Source of the DNA: Flavobacteriales bacterium UBA4466
Lineage (GTDB): Bacteria; Bacteroidota; Bacteroidia; Flavobacteriales_D; Crocinitomicaceae
DNA: 64,000 nucleotides
Direction of reading: 5' to 3'
Assembly (NCBI GenBank): GCA_905182335.1
Contig: CAJJBE010000001.1
Span: 186,001-250,000, forward strand
Below are positions 47,036-55,050 of this stretch, piece after piece (position 1 is the first letter of the stretch; every line of letters starts with the position of its first letter). The notes beneath the pieces are model-generated. The model searched no databases and was not told where the DNA came from. It saw only the letters and a list, made by a program, of their open reading frames with translations. A program made the translations under genes and the position numbers.

Positions 47036-48091
47036 ATGATCAAAGACAAGAAAAAAATACTAATTATAGGTGCCGGATTATCTGGGATTTCTGTTGCTAC
47101 TCATCTGATTAAAAAAGGTGCTGAGCCCACGCTCATTGATAACGGCATAAATTTTAGCTCTCGCGTTGCCGCAGGAATGATTAACCCGCTTGTTTTTCGA
47201 CGTATGACAAAAAGTTGGCGTGTGGATGAATTTATCCCTTTCTTAAAAGACTTTTACGGAGAGCTTGAGGTAATTACTGATTCCAAATTCTTCTTCGAAG
47301 TCCCCATTCGTCGCTTATTTTCTTCCGAACAAGAGCGTGCCTTTTGGTTGGAAAAAGAGACCCTCTCAGGCTTTAAGCCTTATATGCAGAAGGTTACTGC
47401 TGCTGACATGCAATATAGTAGAGCAAAAAATCCGTTCGGCTCAGGGCGCCTGAAAGAAACGTATTACGTAGAAGTAAACTCGTTCTTAATAAACATGAAA
47501 CGGTGGATAAAAGGGCAAGGAAGGGTCATTTGTGAGCAATTCGACTATGACTCACTTATAGAAAACACCTACAAGGGGGAGTTTTATGATGAGGTCATAT
47601 TCTGCATTGGCTACCTGAATAAAGATTGCCCGTTTTTTGGCGAGCTTCCTCTAGATCAGACTAAGGGACAAACACTAACAATTAAATCAATGACATTGCC
47701 TGAAGATTTATCGCTTAACAGGAAGTGCTTCATGCTACCTAAAGGCAATCACACTTTTAAAATTGGTTCCACTTATGAATGGAGTGACCCCACTACACAT
47801 ATTACTGAAGAGGCAAAAAAAGAGTTATTAAAAAAGCTGTCTTATGTTGTTGATGAAACGGTTGGCGTTATAGACCAAGAGGCGGGAATTCGAGCGACAA
47901 CAAGGGATAGGCGTCCGCTTATCGGGACACATAGAACACATAGAAACTATCATATTTTTAATGGCCTTGGTGCAAAAGGATATATGCTAGCGCCCCTTAT
48001 TGCAAAAGAATTTGTCGATTACCTGTTAAATGATAGCGCTCTTAACCCAGAAGTTAACATAAATCGCTACTACAGAAAAAATAATCAGTAA
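47036..48091 (+). CDS. FAD-dependent oxidoreductase (DAO family)
   Basis: A 351-residue flavoprotein beginning with the dinucleotide-binding motif ILIIGAGLSGISVA (residues about 8-21). Further motifs are RVAAGMINPLVFRR, a conserved C-terminal GIRATTRDRRPLIG and NGLGAKGYMLAPL. This pattern is the D-amino-acid-oxidase/glycine-oxidase superfamily; Bacteroidota homologues are often annotated only as FAD-dependent oxidoreductases. It probably oxidises a small amine or amino acid in the cytoplasm, but the substrate is unknown. It lies between the comF remnant and the bacilliredoxin gene (29-bp gap). Confidence 0.85.
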   Translation: MIKDKKKILIIGAGLSGISVATHLIKKGAEPTLIDNGINFSSRVAAGMINPLVFRRMTKSWRVDEFIPFLKDFYGELEVITDSKFFFEVPIRRLFSSEQERAFWLEKETLSGFKPYMQKVTAADMQYSRAKNPFGSGRLKETYYVEVNSFLINMKRWIKGQGRVICEQFDYDSLIENTYKGEFYDEVIFCIGYLNKDCPFFGELPLDQTKGQTLTIKSMTLPEDLSLNRKCFMLPKGNHTFKIGSTYEWSDPTTHITEEAKKELLKKLSYVVDETVGVIDQEAGIRATTRDRRPLIGTHRTHRNYHIFNGLGAKGYMLAPLIAKEFVDYLLNDSALNPEVNINRYYRKNNQ

Positions 48092-48120
48092 CTTTGTTTC
48101 AATTATTTAAATAAACAATT

Positions 48121-48537
48121 ATGTACCCACCAGAATTAGTACAACCAATGAAGGATGACCTTACGAACGTAGGGTTTAACCAATTAACTTCAACTACTGA
48201 GGTTGATGACATGGTTCAAAATAGCGAAGGAGAAACTTTATTAATGGTCGTTAACTCAGTATGCGGGTGCGCAGCTAGAAACATGCGCCCAGGAGTTAAG
48301 CTTTCTTTAAATAATGATCAAACACCTACAACATTAGCAACTGTTTTTGCTGGGGTTGATGGAGAAGCAACAAATCAAGCACGTAAGTACTTTTTACCTT
48401 ACCCTCCATCCTCACCGTCAATTGCACTATTTAAGGATGGTAAATTAGTTCACTTTTTAGAACGCCACCATATTGAGGGAGGAACAACAGAGATGATTGC
48501 TGAAAACCTTGCACAGGCCTATAAGCAGTTTTGCTAA
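48121..48537 (+). CDS. BrxA/BrxB family bacilliredoxin
   Basis: The 138-residue thioredoxin-like protein carries the family signature NSVCGCAARNMRPG, with the CGC active site at about residue 52-54, and the C-terminal FLERHHIEG segment. Bacilliredoxins remove bacillithiol from mixed disulfides in Firmicutes; members in Bacteroidota are widely found and assumed to act in thiol redox repair. A TAACTTTG box at 48089-48096, overlapping the stop of the previous gene, could be a -7 element, but no convincing upstream TTG was found. A terminator follows. Confidence 0.9.
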   Translation: MYPPELVQPMKDDLTNVGFNQLTSTTEVDDMVQNSEGETLLMVVNSVCGCAARNMRPGVKLSLNNDQTPTTLATVFAGVDGEATNQARKYFLPYPPSSPSIALFKDGKLVHFLERHHIEGGTTEMIAENLAQAYKQFC

Positions 48538-48550
48538 AACACTAAGCTGT

Positions 48551-48586
48551 CCTACCCCCCGCTCATTGGGTGGGGTTTTTTGTTTA
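48551..48586 (+). terminator. Rho-independent terminator after the bacilliredoxin gene
   Basis: CTACCCCCCGCTCATTGGG pairs with GGGTGGGGT to form a GC-rich hairpin that is followed by six T residues. It lies just after the stop codon at 48537 and just before the convergent outer-membrane gene. Confidence 0.75.
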
Positions 48587-48598
48587 TATCCTTTTTGA

Positions 48599-49378
48599 CT
48601 AGAGCTTGAGTACATACCCTGTACTCAAATAAAAGGCTTGGCCTATATTTCTTCCCGAAAAAATATAGCTCCCGTTAAAAAAAACACCTGAGCTATCGCC
48701 TATATTTCTGTAAATAACCCCGCCCAACTTGGCGTAGGAAACCCCTAGCTCACGAAAACTAAGGGCCCCTTCGTAATCCTCCCCGCCAATTCCGTATTGG
48801 TAATCAGCCCAAATGTCAAAATACCATTTTTCATAAATATATCCGACTTTTGTAGAGGCCACAAAGGCGGACGGGACAGGATCAATTGCATAGTTATACC
48901 CTCCCTGCGCTTGAATAAACCAGTTTTTCAAGTGCTTATACTGCAGAAGGAGCTTCGGTTGAACTACCGTAGCTCGTTGACCTATTGCTTGTGGTGTTTC
49001 TGTGTCATATTTAGACATTGGAAAGGAGATTCCGACAGCAGGGACTAATGTAAGCTCTCCATTTTTCGACGTACAATGAGCGAGCTTATATTTTGTGAAA
49101 ACAGAGGCGTCCTGAAGCTCAAGGTTAATAAGTGGGAGGCTGACGATCACGCTCCAGTTGTCCGTTAGGCCATAAATGCCAAAAGTACTAACAATTGCTT
49201 GAGACCTCGAAATCTTTGTTTCACTCTCTTGAATTAATAGATAGCGTTTTGAGGCGCTGAAGCTAGCTGAAAATGCCAAATCTAATTGACCTTTTGATTT
49301 AAAAAAACCATCGATATTCCCTTGGGAAAAAGTATATGTTGTAGAGAGGAAAATGTACAGTAAAACCGAAGGTTTCAT
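48599..49378 (-). CDS. Probable outer-membrane beta-barrel protein
   Basis: The 259-residue protein has a signal peptide (MKPSVLLYIFLSTTYTFSQG). Its body shows alternating hydrophobic/polar strands ending in aromatic residues, such as NWSVIVSLPLINLEL, KLLLQYKHLKNWFIQAQGGYNY and IWADYQYGIGGEDYEGA (parts), and it finishes in an aromatic-rich strand (FYLSTGYVLKL). This is characteristic of small Bacteroidota outer-membrane barrels. No family name is assigned. It starts one base after the glutathione peroxidase stop and is the last gene of a three-gene leftward operon. Confidence 0.6.
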   Translation of the reverse strand: MKPSVLLYIFLSTTYTFSQGNIDGFFKSKGQLDLAFSASFSASKRYLLIQESETKISRSQAIVSTFGIYGLTDNWSVIVSLPLINLELQDASVFTKYKLAHCTSKNGELTLVPAVGISFPMSKYDTETPQAIGQRATVVQPKLLLQYKHLKNWFIQAQGGYNYAIDPVPSAFVASTKVGYIYEKWYFDIWADYQYGIGGEDYEGALSFRELGVSYAKLGGVIYRNIGDSSGVFFNGSYIFSGRNIGQAFYLSTGYVLKL

Positions 49379-49379
49379 G

Positions 49380-49907
49380 TTACTTTAACTGATTTGTAAT
49401 CTCTTCAGAAAGAGGATTAACTCGGGAGCTATATTGTGAAATAAATGTTCCGTTTTCGCCCACTAAATACTTTGTGAAATTCCAAGCCACCTTGCTGTCA
49501 CCAACCTTGTTTAGCTCAGAATGGGTTAGCCACTTATATATTGGATGTTGTCCTCCTCCTTTAACATCTATCTTAGACGCCATTAAAAACTCTACGCCAT
49601 AGTTTTTCTGACAGAACGCTTTAATCTCACTTTCTGAGCCAGGTTCTTGTCTTCCAAATTGATCGCATGGAAACCCTATTAATGTTACCTTCTCTCCAAA
49701 TTGCTCGTGAAGATCTTGAAGTTGCTCGTATTGACCTGTAAAGCCACACTTAGAGGCAACATTTACAAACAAGATTTTTTTCCCTTTAAACTGTTTAAGA
49801 GAGATGTTTTCTCCGTCAATACTTTTAAATGAGTAATCATAAATAGAGGAAGACTGGGACATAGCTGTAAAGGTTAAAATAGAGAATATTATTACAAATG
49901 CTTTCAT
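49380..49907 (-). CDS. Glutathione peroxidase family protein, cysteine type
   Basis: A 175-residue peroxidase with an apparent signal peptide (MKAFVIIFSILTFTAMSQS), so it is probably periplasmic. The catalytic cysteine is in NVASKCGFTGQYEQLQ (about residue 54), with the partner residues in IGFPCDQFGRQEP and WNFTKYLVG. It reduces peroxides with thioredoxin-like donors; the active site is Cys, not selenocysteine. It lies 12 bp after the thioesterase-like gene and one base before the outer-membrane gene. Confidence 0.9.
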   Translation of the reverse strand: MKAFVIIFSILTFTAMSQSSSIYDYSFKSIDGENISLKQFKGKKILFVNVASKCGFTGQYEQLQDLHEQFGEKVTLIGFPCDQFGRQEPGSESEIKAFCQKNYGVEFLMASKIDVKGGGQHPIYKWLTHSELNKVGDSKVAWNFTKYLVGENGTFISQYSSRVNPLSEEITNQLK

Positions 49908-49919
49908 AGTGTAAATATA

Positions 49920-50483
49920 TTAAGTTTTTTCATTCTTTGTAACACTTCTCAATGCAGAAATTTCTTTTTTAAAAACCTGATGCTTTCCTATTTCAGTGAC
50001 CCATTTGGGTAATTCACTAGGGTCATAATTTTCCCCCATTGCAGCAACCACTTCTTTAGGCTTTACTATTCCGTTTTTTGAGGTAAATGCATACTTGACA
50101 ATAGAGGCCATGTGTGTTTTTCCTTTTCGCTCTATTTTTTGAAAGAAATAAAACCAGTCTGCATCGTATCCAATGATTTTTGTTTTCAATTCGAACTTTT
50201 GAAACAAACGCAAGCGATGACGGTATTCATTGTAAGTTCCGGCAATCGTAAGTGACCACCGATTCTTTTTTAAGAAACTATTGATACCTACCCGAGCACC
50301 GTAGCCATAGCGCCCTAAATCAAGTAAGGTGACATAGCGCCCATTATTTAGCTCTAAAAAGGGATCTAGATCTTGAGGTAAAACCATCAAGGAGATCGTG
50401 TCGCTATCGCGACTATAAAAATCTAGTTTAGACTGGGATCTTTTAATAATTAAAACCTTTGCGAGCCTGAGATATGGATACAT
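49920..50483 (-). CDS. Thioesterase-like hot-dog fold protein (THEM6-like)
   Basis: A 187-residue protein with the acyl-CoA thioesterase-like motif DLDPFLELNNGRYVTLLDLGR (shown shortened: DLDPFLELNNGRY, residues about 37-49), followed by hot-dog-fold strands and TKIIGYDADWFYFFQ. It resembles 4-hydroxybenzoyl-CoA thioesterase relatives. A substrate cannot be given, and catalytic activity is only assumed. It is the first gene of the operon with the peroxidase and the outer-membrane protein. It is divergent from the metallothionein-like gene at 50581. Confidence 0.7.
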   Translation of the reverse strand: MYPYLRLAKVLIIKRSQSKLDFYSRDSDTISLMVLPQDLDPFLELNNGRYVTLLDLGRYGYGARVGINSFLKKNRWSLTIAGTYNEYRHRLRLFQKFELKTKIIGYDADWFYFFQKIERKGKTHMASIVKYAFTSKNGIVKPKEVVAAMGENYDPSELPKWVTEIGKHQVFKKEISALRSVTKNEKT

Positions 50484-50580
50484 ATTTTTTTCTTTTTAAC
50501 AATGCAATAGTAGCTGTTTTTTACGAGCTCTATAGTTTTTATGCGAATGATTTTTTATCTTTAGATAAACCTTTATACTT

Positions 50581-50685
50581 ATGGAACAATCAAAATGTAC
50601 TTGTGGTTGCGCAAGCTGTAAAAGCGGAAATTGTAAAGGCTGTACTTGTGAGAACTGCTCCAGTCCAAATTGTGGAAAGCGTTAA
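50581..50685 (+). CDS. Small cysteine-rich metallothionein-like protein
   Basis: A 34-codon gene with nine cysteines. The order is KCTCGCASC at residues 5-13, then NCKGCTC at 17-23, then ENC and NCGKR near the end, with Lys, Ser, Gly and Asn between and no aromatic residues. Cys-x-Cys and Cys-x-x-Cys spacing over 27% of residues is typical of metallothioneins and other small metal-chelating proteins. It is followed by its own strong terminator 115 bp later. It lies about 700 bp from the Fur-family/MerC pair, which suggests metal homeostasis. A longer frame spanning 50474-50743 reads the same DNA in another phase and looks like a shadow. Translation is not proven; the composition argues against chance. 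Confidence 0.65.
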   Translation: MEQSKCTCGCASCKSGNCKGCTCENCSSPNCGKR

Positions 50686-50800
50686 AACACATAATTTCTC
50701 TAACTGCCTGTACTTCTTTCTTTTCGTTGGCTTTCCGGCATAAGTCTTTTTAAAGTGCTTTTGGTATAATTGGCTGTAAAGGTCATCTGTTTTGAAAATT

Positions 50801-50836
50801 AAAGCTCCTCAACACAAATTGAGGAGCTTTTTTATG
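50801..50836 (+). terminator. Rho-independent terminator after the metallothionein-like gene
   Basis: Perfect 12-base arms AAAGCTCCTCAA and TTGAGGAGCTTT around the loop CACAAA, followed by TTTT. It sits 115 bp after the stop of the 34-codon gene and before a dispersed repeat. It supports that a rightward transcript crosses this region. Confidence 0.8.
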
Positions 50837-50852
50837 TTTGAAAATAAATGGC

Positions 50853-50971
50853 TATAACATAACCTACACACCATGCGGGTTTTTGCTTCGGAAAATCAAT
50901 TTCAGATTAACAAATCTATTCTTACCTTCGAGAAAACAACCTTGGTAAAAAGCCGCACGTTGCGTAGCTTC
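50853..50971 (+). repeat. Dispersed repeat of about 110 bp, copy 1
   Basis: This sequence matches 55743-55851 with shared blocks such as TTCGGAAAATCA, TTAACAAATCTATTCT, ACCTTCG, ACCTTGG and CCGCACGTT, at roughly 75-80% identity by eye. Both copies lie just downstream of a rightward short gene in this accessory region. No coding capacity is apparent. The stretch 50686-50991 otherwise holds only the terminator. Confidence 0.65.
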
Positions 50972-50991
50972 AGCCGTTGTAGCCAATTGTA

Positions 50992-51369
50992 TCATAGACA
51001 ATCTGCACAGTGGCCCATCAATAAAAGCTCTGCAGAGTCCACTTTATGATTCGAAATCGCAGGTACCTGCACATCTATCGATAAACATTCCGACTTACCA
51101 CATTCACGACATTGAAAATGAGGGTGTGAATCAACGTGATTTGAAGAAGTACAGCCCTTACACTTGGCATACCAAGTTAATCCGTCCTTTCCTGCGAAAG
51201 AATGCAATATACCCTCATCTTTCAATCGCTCGACAATTCTGTATACTGTTGTCTTGTTCATTTTTTTATTAAGAAGTTCCACTAGCCTAACCGCTGATAG
51301 AGAATAGTCACTTTCTTCAAAAAGGTTAAGTACTGTAACTACTGATTTTGTCTTTCTTACAACTCCCAT
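50992..51369 (-). CDS. Fur-family transcriptional regulator
   Basis: The 125-residue protein has an N-terminal winged-helix domain (DYSLSAVRLVELLNKKMNKTTVYRIVERLKDEG shown shortened: NKTTVYRIVERL) and a C-terminal dimerisation/metal domain with HPHFQCRECGKSECLS and GHCADCL. The paired Cys-x-x-Cys motifs (CREC and CADC) match the structural zinc site of Fur/Zur proteins. The protein is short for the family and lacks an extra N-terminal helix. The divergent MerC gene shares its promoter region, where two palindromes overlap both promoters, so autoregulation and control of merC are likely. The sensed metal is not certain; Zur or Fur roles are both possible. Confidence 0.88.
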   Translation of the reverse strand: MGVVRKTKSVVTVLNLFEESDYSLSAVRLVELLNKKMNKTTVYRIVERLKDEGILHSFAGKDGLTWYAKCKGCTSSNHVDSHPHFQCRECGKSECLSIDVQVPAISNHKVDSAELLLMGHCADCL

Positions 51370-51381
51370 ACAGTAAATTTA

Positions 51382-51438
51382 ATGCAACTAAGTTGCATAA
51401 GCAAATGTTTTTTTCATAGTTTTGCAATTCAGTTGCAT
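51382..51438. promoter_or_regulatory. Two palindromic operators and divergent promoters of fur-like/merC
   Basis: Operator 1, ATGCAACTAAGTTGCAT (51382-51398), is a perfect 8-1-8 palindrome. Operator 2 (51422-51438), TTGCAATTCAGTTGCAT, is the same motif with two half-site changes. For merC, TTG (51393-51395) and TAGTTTTG (51417-51424), 21 bp apart, fit the Bacteroidetes promoter pattern, so operator 1 covers -33 and operator 2 covers -7. On the minus strand, TTG and TAAATTTA (complement of 51373-51380) flank operator 1 with a spacing of 20 bp, giving a candidate promoter for the regulator. The 7-1-7 architecture is that of Fur boxes. Confidence 0.7.
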
Positions 51439-51451
51439 TAACGATTCAAAA

Positions 51452-51829
51452 ATGAAAACAATCACATTAAAATCAGATACGCTAGGAATAATCTCCAGTA
51501 CTTTATGTATGATTCATTGTATCATTACTCCATTCCTGTTTATAGCCCAAACATGCTCAGATGTTTGCTGTACAACAGCCCCAACTTGGTGGCTGTGGAT
51601 CGACGTTTCGTTTCTAACAATCTCCCTGTTTGCTATAAGCCATGCTGTAAAACACACCTCAAAGCAATGGGTAAAGTACGCCATGTGGACGAGTTGGTCT
51701 TTTCTACTACTCGTAATTACAAACGAACAGTTAGAATTATTTTCAATTTTTGAAAATGCAATTTACATCCCCGGCCTATCTTTAGTAGCCCTCCATTTTT
51801 ACAACTTAAAATATTGTACATGCCCATAA
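51452..51829 (+). CDS. MerC domain membrane protein
   Basis: A 125-residue protein (start chosen at MKTITLKSDTLG, residue 11 of the open frame, since the upstream codons lie inside operator 2). Four hydrophobic helices are visible, with cysteines in STLCMIHCIITPF, TCSDVCC and KYCTCP. This is the MerC-like family, of which the founding members import mercuric ion. Bacteroidota homologues next to Fur-type regulators are thought to carry other metals. Its promoter is overlapped by two palindromes, and it faces the Fur-family gene; regulation by that protein is inferred. Confidence 0.82.
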   Translation: MKTITLKSDTLGIISSTLCMIHCIITPFLFIAQTCSDVCCTTAPTWWLWIDVSFLTISLFAISHAVKHTSKQWVKYAMWTSWSFLLLVITNEQLELFSIFENAIYIPGLSLVALHFYNLKYCTCP

Positions 51830-51991
51830 TATTCTTGCTGTACTACTCAAAAATAGACCTATGATACCAAAAACCTTTGATGAATGGCAAAAATGCATCA
51901 TTAATGATTGCAAAAGCACCTAACACGATGTATATTGCATACCCTACGAGTTACGCACCATACACATACCGTTGTATGATATTATTTGAAA

Positions 51992-52690
51992 ATGAAAAAG
52001 AACGTATACTTATTGATAATTAGCATTTGCTTATTAGTAGCCAAGAAAGGAAATGCTCAGTTAAATGAAGACCAAATGGGTGCATGGTATATGTACTTCT
52101 TCAATACAACATTTAACGAAAGCCCATGGGGTGTGCAAGGAGATGTTCAATTCCGTAATTGGAACATTGCTGGAGACCTTGAACAATTATTATTACGCGG
52201 AGGAATAACCTACAAACCTAAAAAGGCCGACATCAAACTAACTTTGGGTTATGGAAATATTACTACGGGAAGCTATGGGTCTGATAAATCAACAAGTGCT
52301 GAGAGTAGAATTTATCAAGAAGCATTATTCTCAGTTCAATTTGGCAATCGCCTGTACACTAACCATCGATTCCGCTATGAGCAAAGGTTTGTAGAAGGTC
52401 AAGATTTAAGAACGCGCTACAGATATAATCTATTTCTAAATATAGCCTTGAACAAGGCGGAAATGAACAAAAAAACATTATATCTAGCATTTTACAATGA
52501 GTTATTCATCAATGGTCAACGAAGCACAGGTAATGGAAATACTGTGGAAATTTTTGATCGGAATCGATTCTATGCAGGTTTGGGTTACATAATAAAAGAA
52601 GGACTTAAAATTCAGTTTGGTGTAATGAACCAAACAACAGATAATTGGAGTAAAAATCAATTACAATTAAGCTTTCATCAAAAATTTTAA
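51992..52690 (+). CDS. DUF2490 outer-membrane protein
   Basis: Starting at the ATG at 51992 (an upstream TTG is less likely), the product is 232 residues with a signal peptide (MKKNVYLLIISICLLVAKKGNAQ, cut after AQ). The body consists of regularly alternating strands with the DUF2490 pattern: DQMGAWYMYFFN, VQGDVQFRNWNI, LEQLLLRGGITYKP, RLYTNHRFRYEQRF, LRTRYRYNL and a C-terminal aromatic strand (LQLSFHQKF). DUF2490 proteins are predicted outer-membrane barrels of unknown function. It lies downstream of MerC with a 160-bp gap, so it could be co-regulated, but the link is inference. Confidence 0.82.
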   Translation: MKKNVYLLIISICLLVAKKGNAQLNEDQMGAWYMYFFNTTFNESPWGVQGDVQFRNWNIAGDLEQLLLRGGITYKPKKADIKLTLGYGNITTGSYGSDKSTSAESRIYQEALFSVQFGNRLYTNHRFRYEQRFVEGQDLRTRYRYNLFLNIALNKAEMNKKTLYLAFYNELFINGQRSTGNGNTVEIFDRNRFYAGLGYIIKEGLKIQFGVMNQTTDNWSKNQLQLSFHQKF

Positions 52691-52704
52691 CATCATACAA
52701 CACT

Positions 52705-52877
52705 GTATATAGCAAATAGGGCGTTCGGTAGTTTACGAAAGTTAAGTGCTATTTACCAACACCGCCAAATCGTTGATTTGGCCTTTAAGAATGAATAAAT
52801 TAAAAACGAAATACAACGATTTGGCTCAGTACAAACTTGAAAGTTTATCGCTTTCTACTGCCCTACTTGCCATATAC
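52705..52877. repeat. Nested inverted-repeat element
   Basis: Outer arms GTATATAGCAAATAGGGC (52705-52722) and GCCCTACTTGCCATATAC (52860-52877) are complementary at 16 of 18 positions. Inside, GAAAGTTAAGT pairs approximately with ACTTGAAAGTTT. GCCAAATCGTT (52764-52774) can pair with either the adjacent GATTTGGC or the more distant AACGATTTGGC (52815-52825). A 173-bp structure with imperfect nested arms could be an integron attC-like site or a miniature inverted-repeat element. No integrase or transposase is nearby. The remaining part of 52691-53329 shows no gene; a 53-codon frame at 53191-53352 is doubtful. Confidence 0.65.
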
Positions 52878-53329
52878 TAAACGTTATAAAACAACCTTTT
52901 TAAATCCTTCAAAAAGATTTTACTAACTGTGCTTTATCTTGATTATACTAATTGATAATCAAATGTTTAATTCTATTTTCCGATACAGAATCTAAAATCC
53001 TGTTATTTATAAGCTATTGAATGCCATAAACACAAATGTGACACAATAACAACTGAAATTTAAAATCCCGTTACAATTAATAATACAAAATCCATTTGAT
53101 TCTTTAAATTTAGACACACCATAAAACAAATAAACCCTATAGCGTTTAGCGAATTGTTGCCTTTCATTATACATTTTGATAAATTAAAATATGAGTAAAG
53201 TTATAGATAATACCGAAATCTTAAAAAACACCGAATCAATTAGTGATAAATCCTACGAATTCAATCCCAAACTGATTTTTATACAAACCGTTGTACAATG
53301 TTTTACAACACAACGAATAGAATTATCAA

Positions 53330-54958
53330 ATGACAAGAGTGAAAACCATTAAGAATAAAACAATCCTACTATTCTTAATAATTATTAATACTAGTTACGC
53401 TCAGGTTAGCGGGGATTCTTTAAGATTGATTTGGGAAAACGAAAACCAATTAGATTCTATTAGATTCAATGCTTTAGAAGAATATTACGAAATTAACAAT
53501 CAAATAAAACCAGATTCTACACTTACATCTCTAAACTATCATTTTGAATTAGCAAATGAAAAAAATGCAACATTACAACTGTATCGCGCAACTAAAAGAA
53601 AAGGTAATATCCATAGACTAAAAGGAAACTATGATCTTGCTATGGAAGCTTACACCGAAGCTGAAAGTTTAGCGAAACGACTAAATGACCCAATATTACA
53701 AGCTAAAATAATGGGTAATATGGGAAATGTTTTTATTTACAGACAAGATTATAAACAAGCAACAGAACATTTTTCCAAGGCATTAAAGCTATACCAAGAA
53801 TTAAACAATTCGGATGGAGAATCCCATATGTTAACTAGCTTAGGAAGTGTTTTTCTAATCCTTAACAATTATGATTTGGCCTTAGAGTATTATGAAAAAT
53901 CGCTTTCTACTTTAAATAAAAGAGGGCTTGAAGATAGAAGTACTGCTATTATATTTATTAACATGGGCTGGACTAATTTTGAAAAGGAATTATACCAAGA
54001 TGCTAAGACCTATTATGAAAAAGGCCTAAAAATACTTCAAGTAAAAAATGAAAAATTTTTTATAGCTGGTTGTTATTCTGTGCTTGCTCATATACACCTT
54101 AAACTAAATCAACTGGAAAAAGCGAATGACTATGCTAATAAAAACCTAGCCCTAAATAAAGAACTTGATATAAAAAGTGGAATTGTTAATGCTGAAATTA
54201 CTATTGCAAAAATTTATTTTGAAACAGATGTAGATGAAGCATTAAAGAGAGGGGAGTCAATATTAATAAATCTTCCTGCAGACACCTTTAAAGAATTTAA
54301 AAGAGATTTATATGAGCTGCTATACAAGTGTTACAAATCTCAAAACAAGTATGATTTATCACTTAAAATGTATGAAAATTATACTGTTTACAATGACAGT
54401 ATTCAACAAGAAAAAAATAATTTTGCTGTAGTAAGTGAAGCGGTGAAAAATGATTTTGAACTTAAAGTTTATGAAAATAAACTTGAAAATGAAAATGAAA
54501 AAACAGCTCTTAAAGTCTCGCAACTTAAAAGAACGTTTGCCATAACAATAGCATCTACTCTATTAATTTTTTGTGTCGTATTCTATTTTAGATCTAAAAT
54601 GAAAAAAGATCAAGCAAAACGAGATGTACTATTAGATGAAATAGAGAAGCTTAAAAACAATGCAAATAAGGAATTAATAGTAGATTCTAATAAGTTTGAA
54701 TTGGTTAGAGAAAACATTGAGCATTCTATTAACAGAAATTTAAATGAAACGGATTGGAAGGTCCTAAACATACTGCTTGATGACCCTGTAATTACAAATA
54801 AAGAAATAGCTGAAAAAGCTTTTATGAGTGTTGATGGAATAGGCTCCTCATTACGAAGAATGTATGAATACTTCGAAATAAAAGAATCTAAGTACAAGAA
54901 AACTTCATTATTGTTAGAAGCAATTAAGACATCAAATGCCCCTATTGTAAGCGTTTAA
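53330..54958 (+). CDS. TPR-containing membrane protein with C-terminal HTH domain
   Basis: The 542-residue protein begins with a signal or anchor helix (KTILLFLIIINTSYAQ). Several tetratricopeptide repeats follow over about residues 60-330 (for example GNYDLAMEAYTEAESLAKRL, QDYKQATEHFSKALKLYQEL, NNYDLALEYYEKSLSTL; cut). A coiled segment and a transmembrane helix (FAITIASTLLIFCVVFYF, about 400-417) precede a cytoplasmic part. The C-terminal 70 residues form a HTH: DWKVLNILLDDPVITNKEIA and MSVDGIGSSLRRMYEYFEI. In Bacteroidota such TPR-TM-HTH proteins resemble LuxR-type regulators that sense through the periplasmic part. It may control the two downstream T9SS genes; that is inference. Confidence 0.75.
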   Translation: MTRVKTIKNKTILLFLIIINTSYAQVSGDSLRLIWENENQLDSIRFNALEEYYEINNQIKPDSTLTSLNYHFELANEKNATLQLYRATKRKGNIHRLKGNYDLAMEAYTEAESLAKRLNDPILQAKIMGNMGNVFIYRQDYKQATEHFSKALKLYQELNNSDGESHMLTSLGSVFLILNNYDLALEYYEKSLSTLNKRGLEDRSTAIIFINMGWTNFEKELYQDAKTYYEKGLKILQVKNEKFFIAGCYSVLAHIHLKLNQLEKANDYANKNLALNKELDIKSGIVNAEITIAKIYFETDVDEALKRGESILINLPADTFKEFKRDLYELLYKCYKSQNKYDLSLKMYENYTVYNDSIQQEKNNFAVVSEAVKNDFELKVYENKLENENEKTALKVSQLKRTFAITIASTLLIFCVVFYFRSKMKKDQAKRDVLLDEIEKLKNNANKELIVDSNKFELVRENIEHSINRNLNETDWKVLNILLDDPVITNKEIAEKAFMSVDGIGSSLRRMYEYFEIKESKYKKTSLLLEAIKTSNAPIVSV

Positions 54959-55050
54959 AATTCACTTGCGCGCGTGATAATAGCGATTTCACGGCTAAGC
55001 GTGAATATAGAAATAAGCTACTCTGGTATATTTGAAAAAAAACTAATGTT

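Noticed and set aside
50474-50743. 89-codon frame covering the metallothionein-like gene
   Set aside because: Its residues over 50581-50685 are those expected from a shifted reading of Cys-rich codons; the cysteine pattern is in the other frame.
53191-53352. 53-codon frame starting with MSKVIDNTEILKNTES
   Set aside because: It overlaps the start of the TPR-HTH gene, has no motif or signal, and could be a relic at most; not strong enough to list as a gene.
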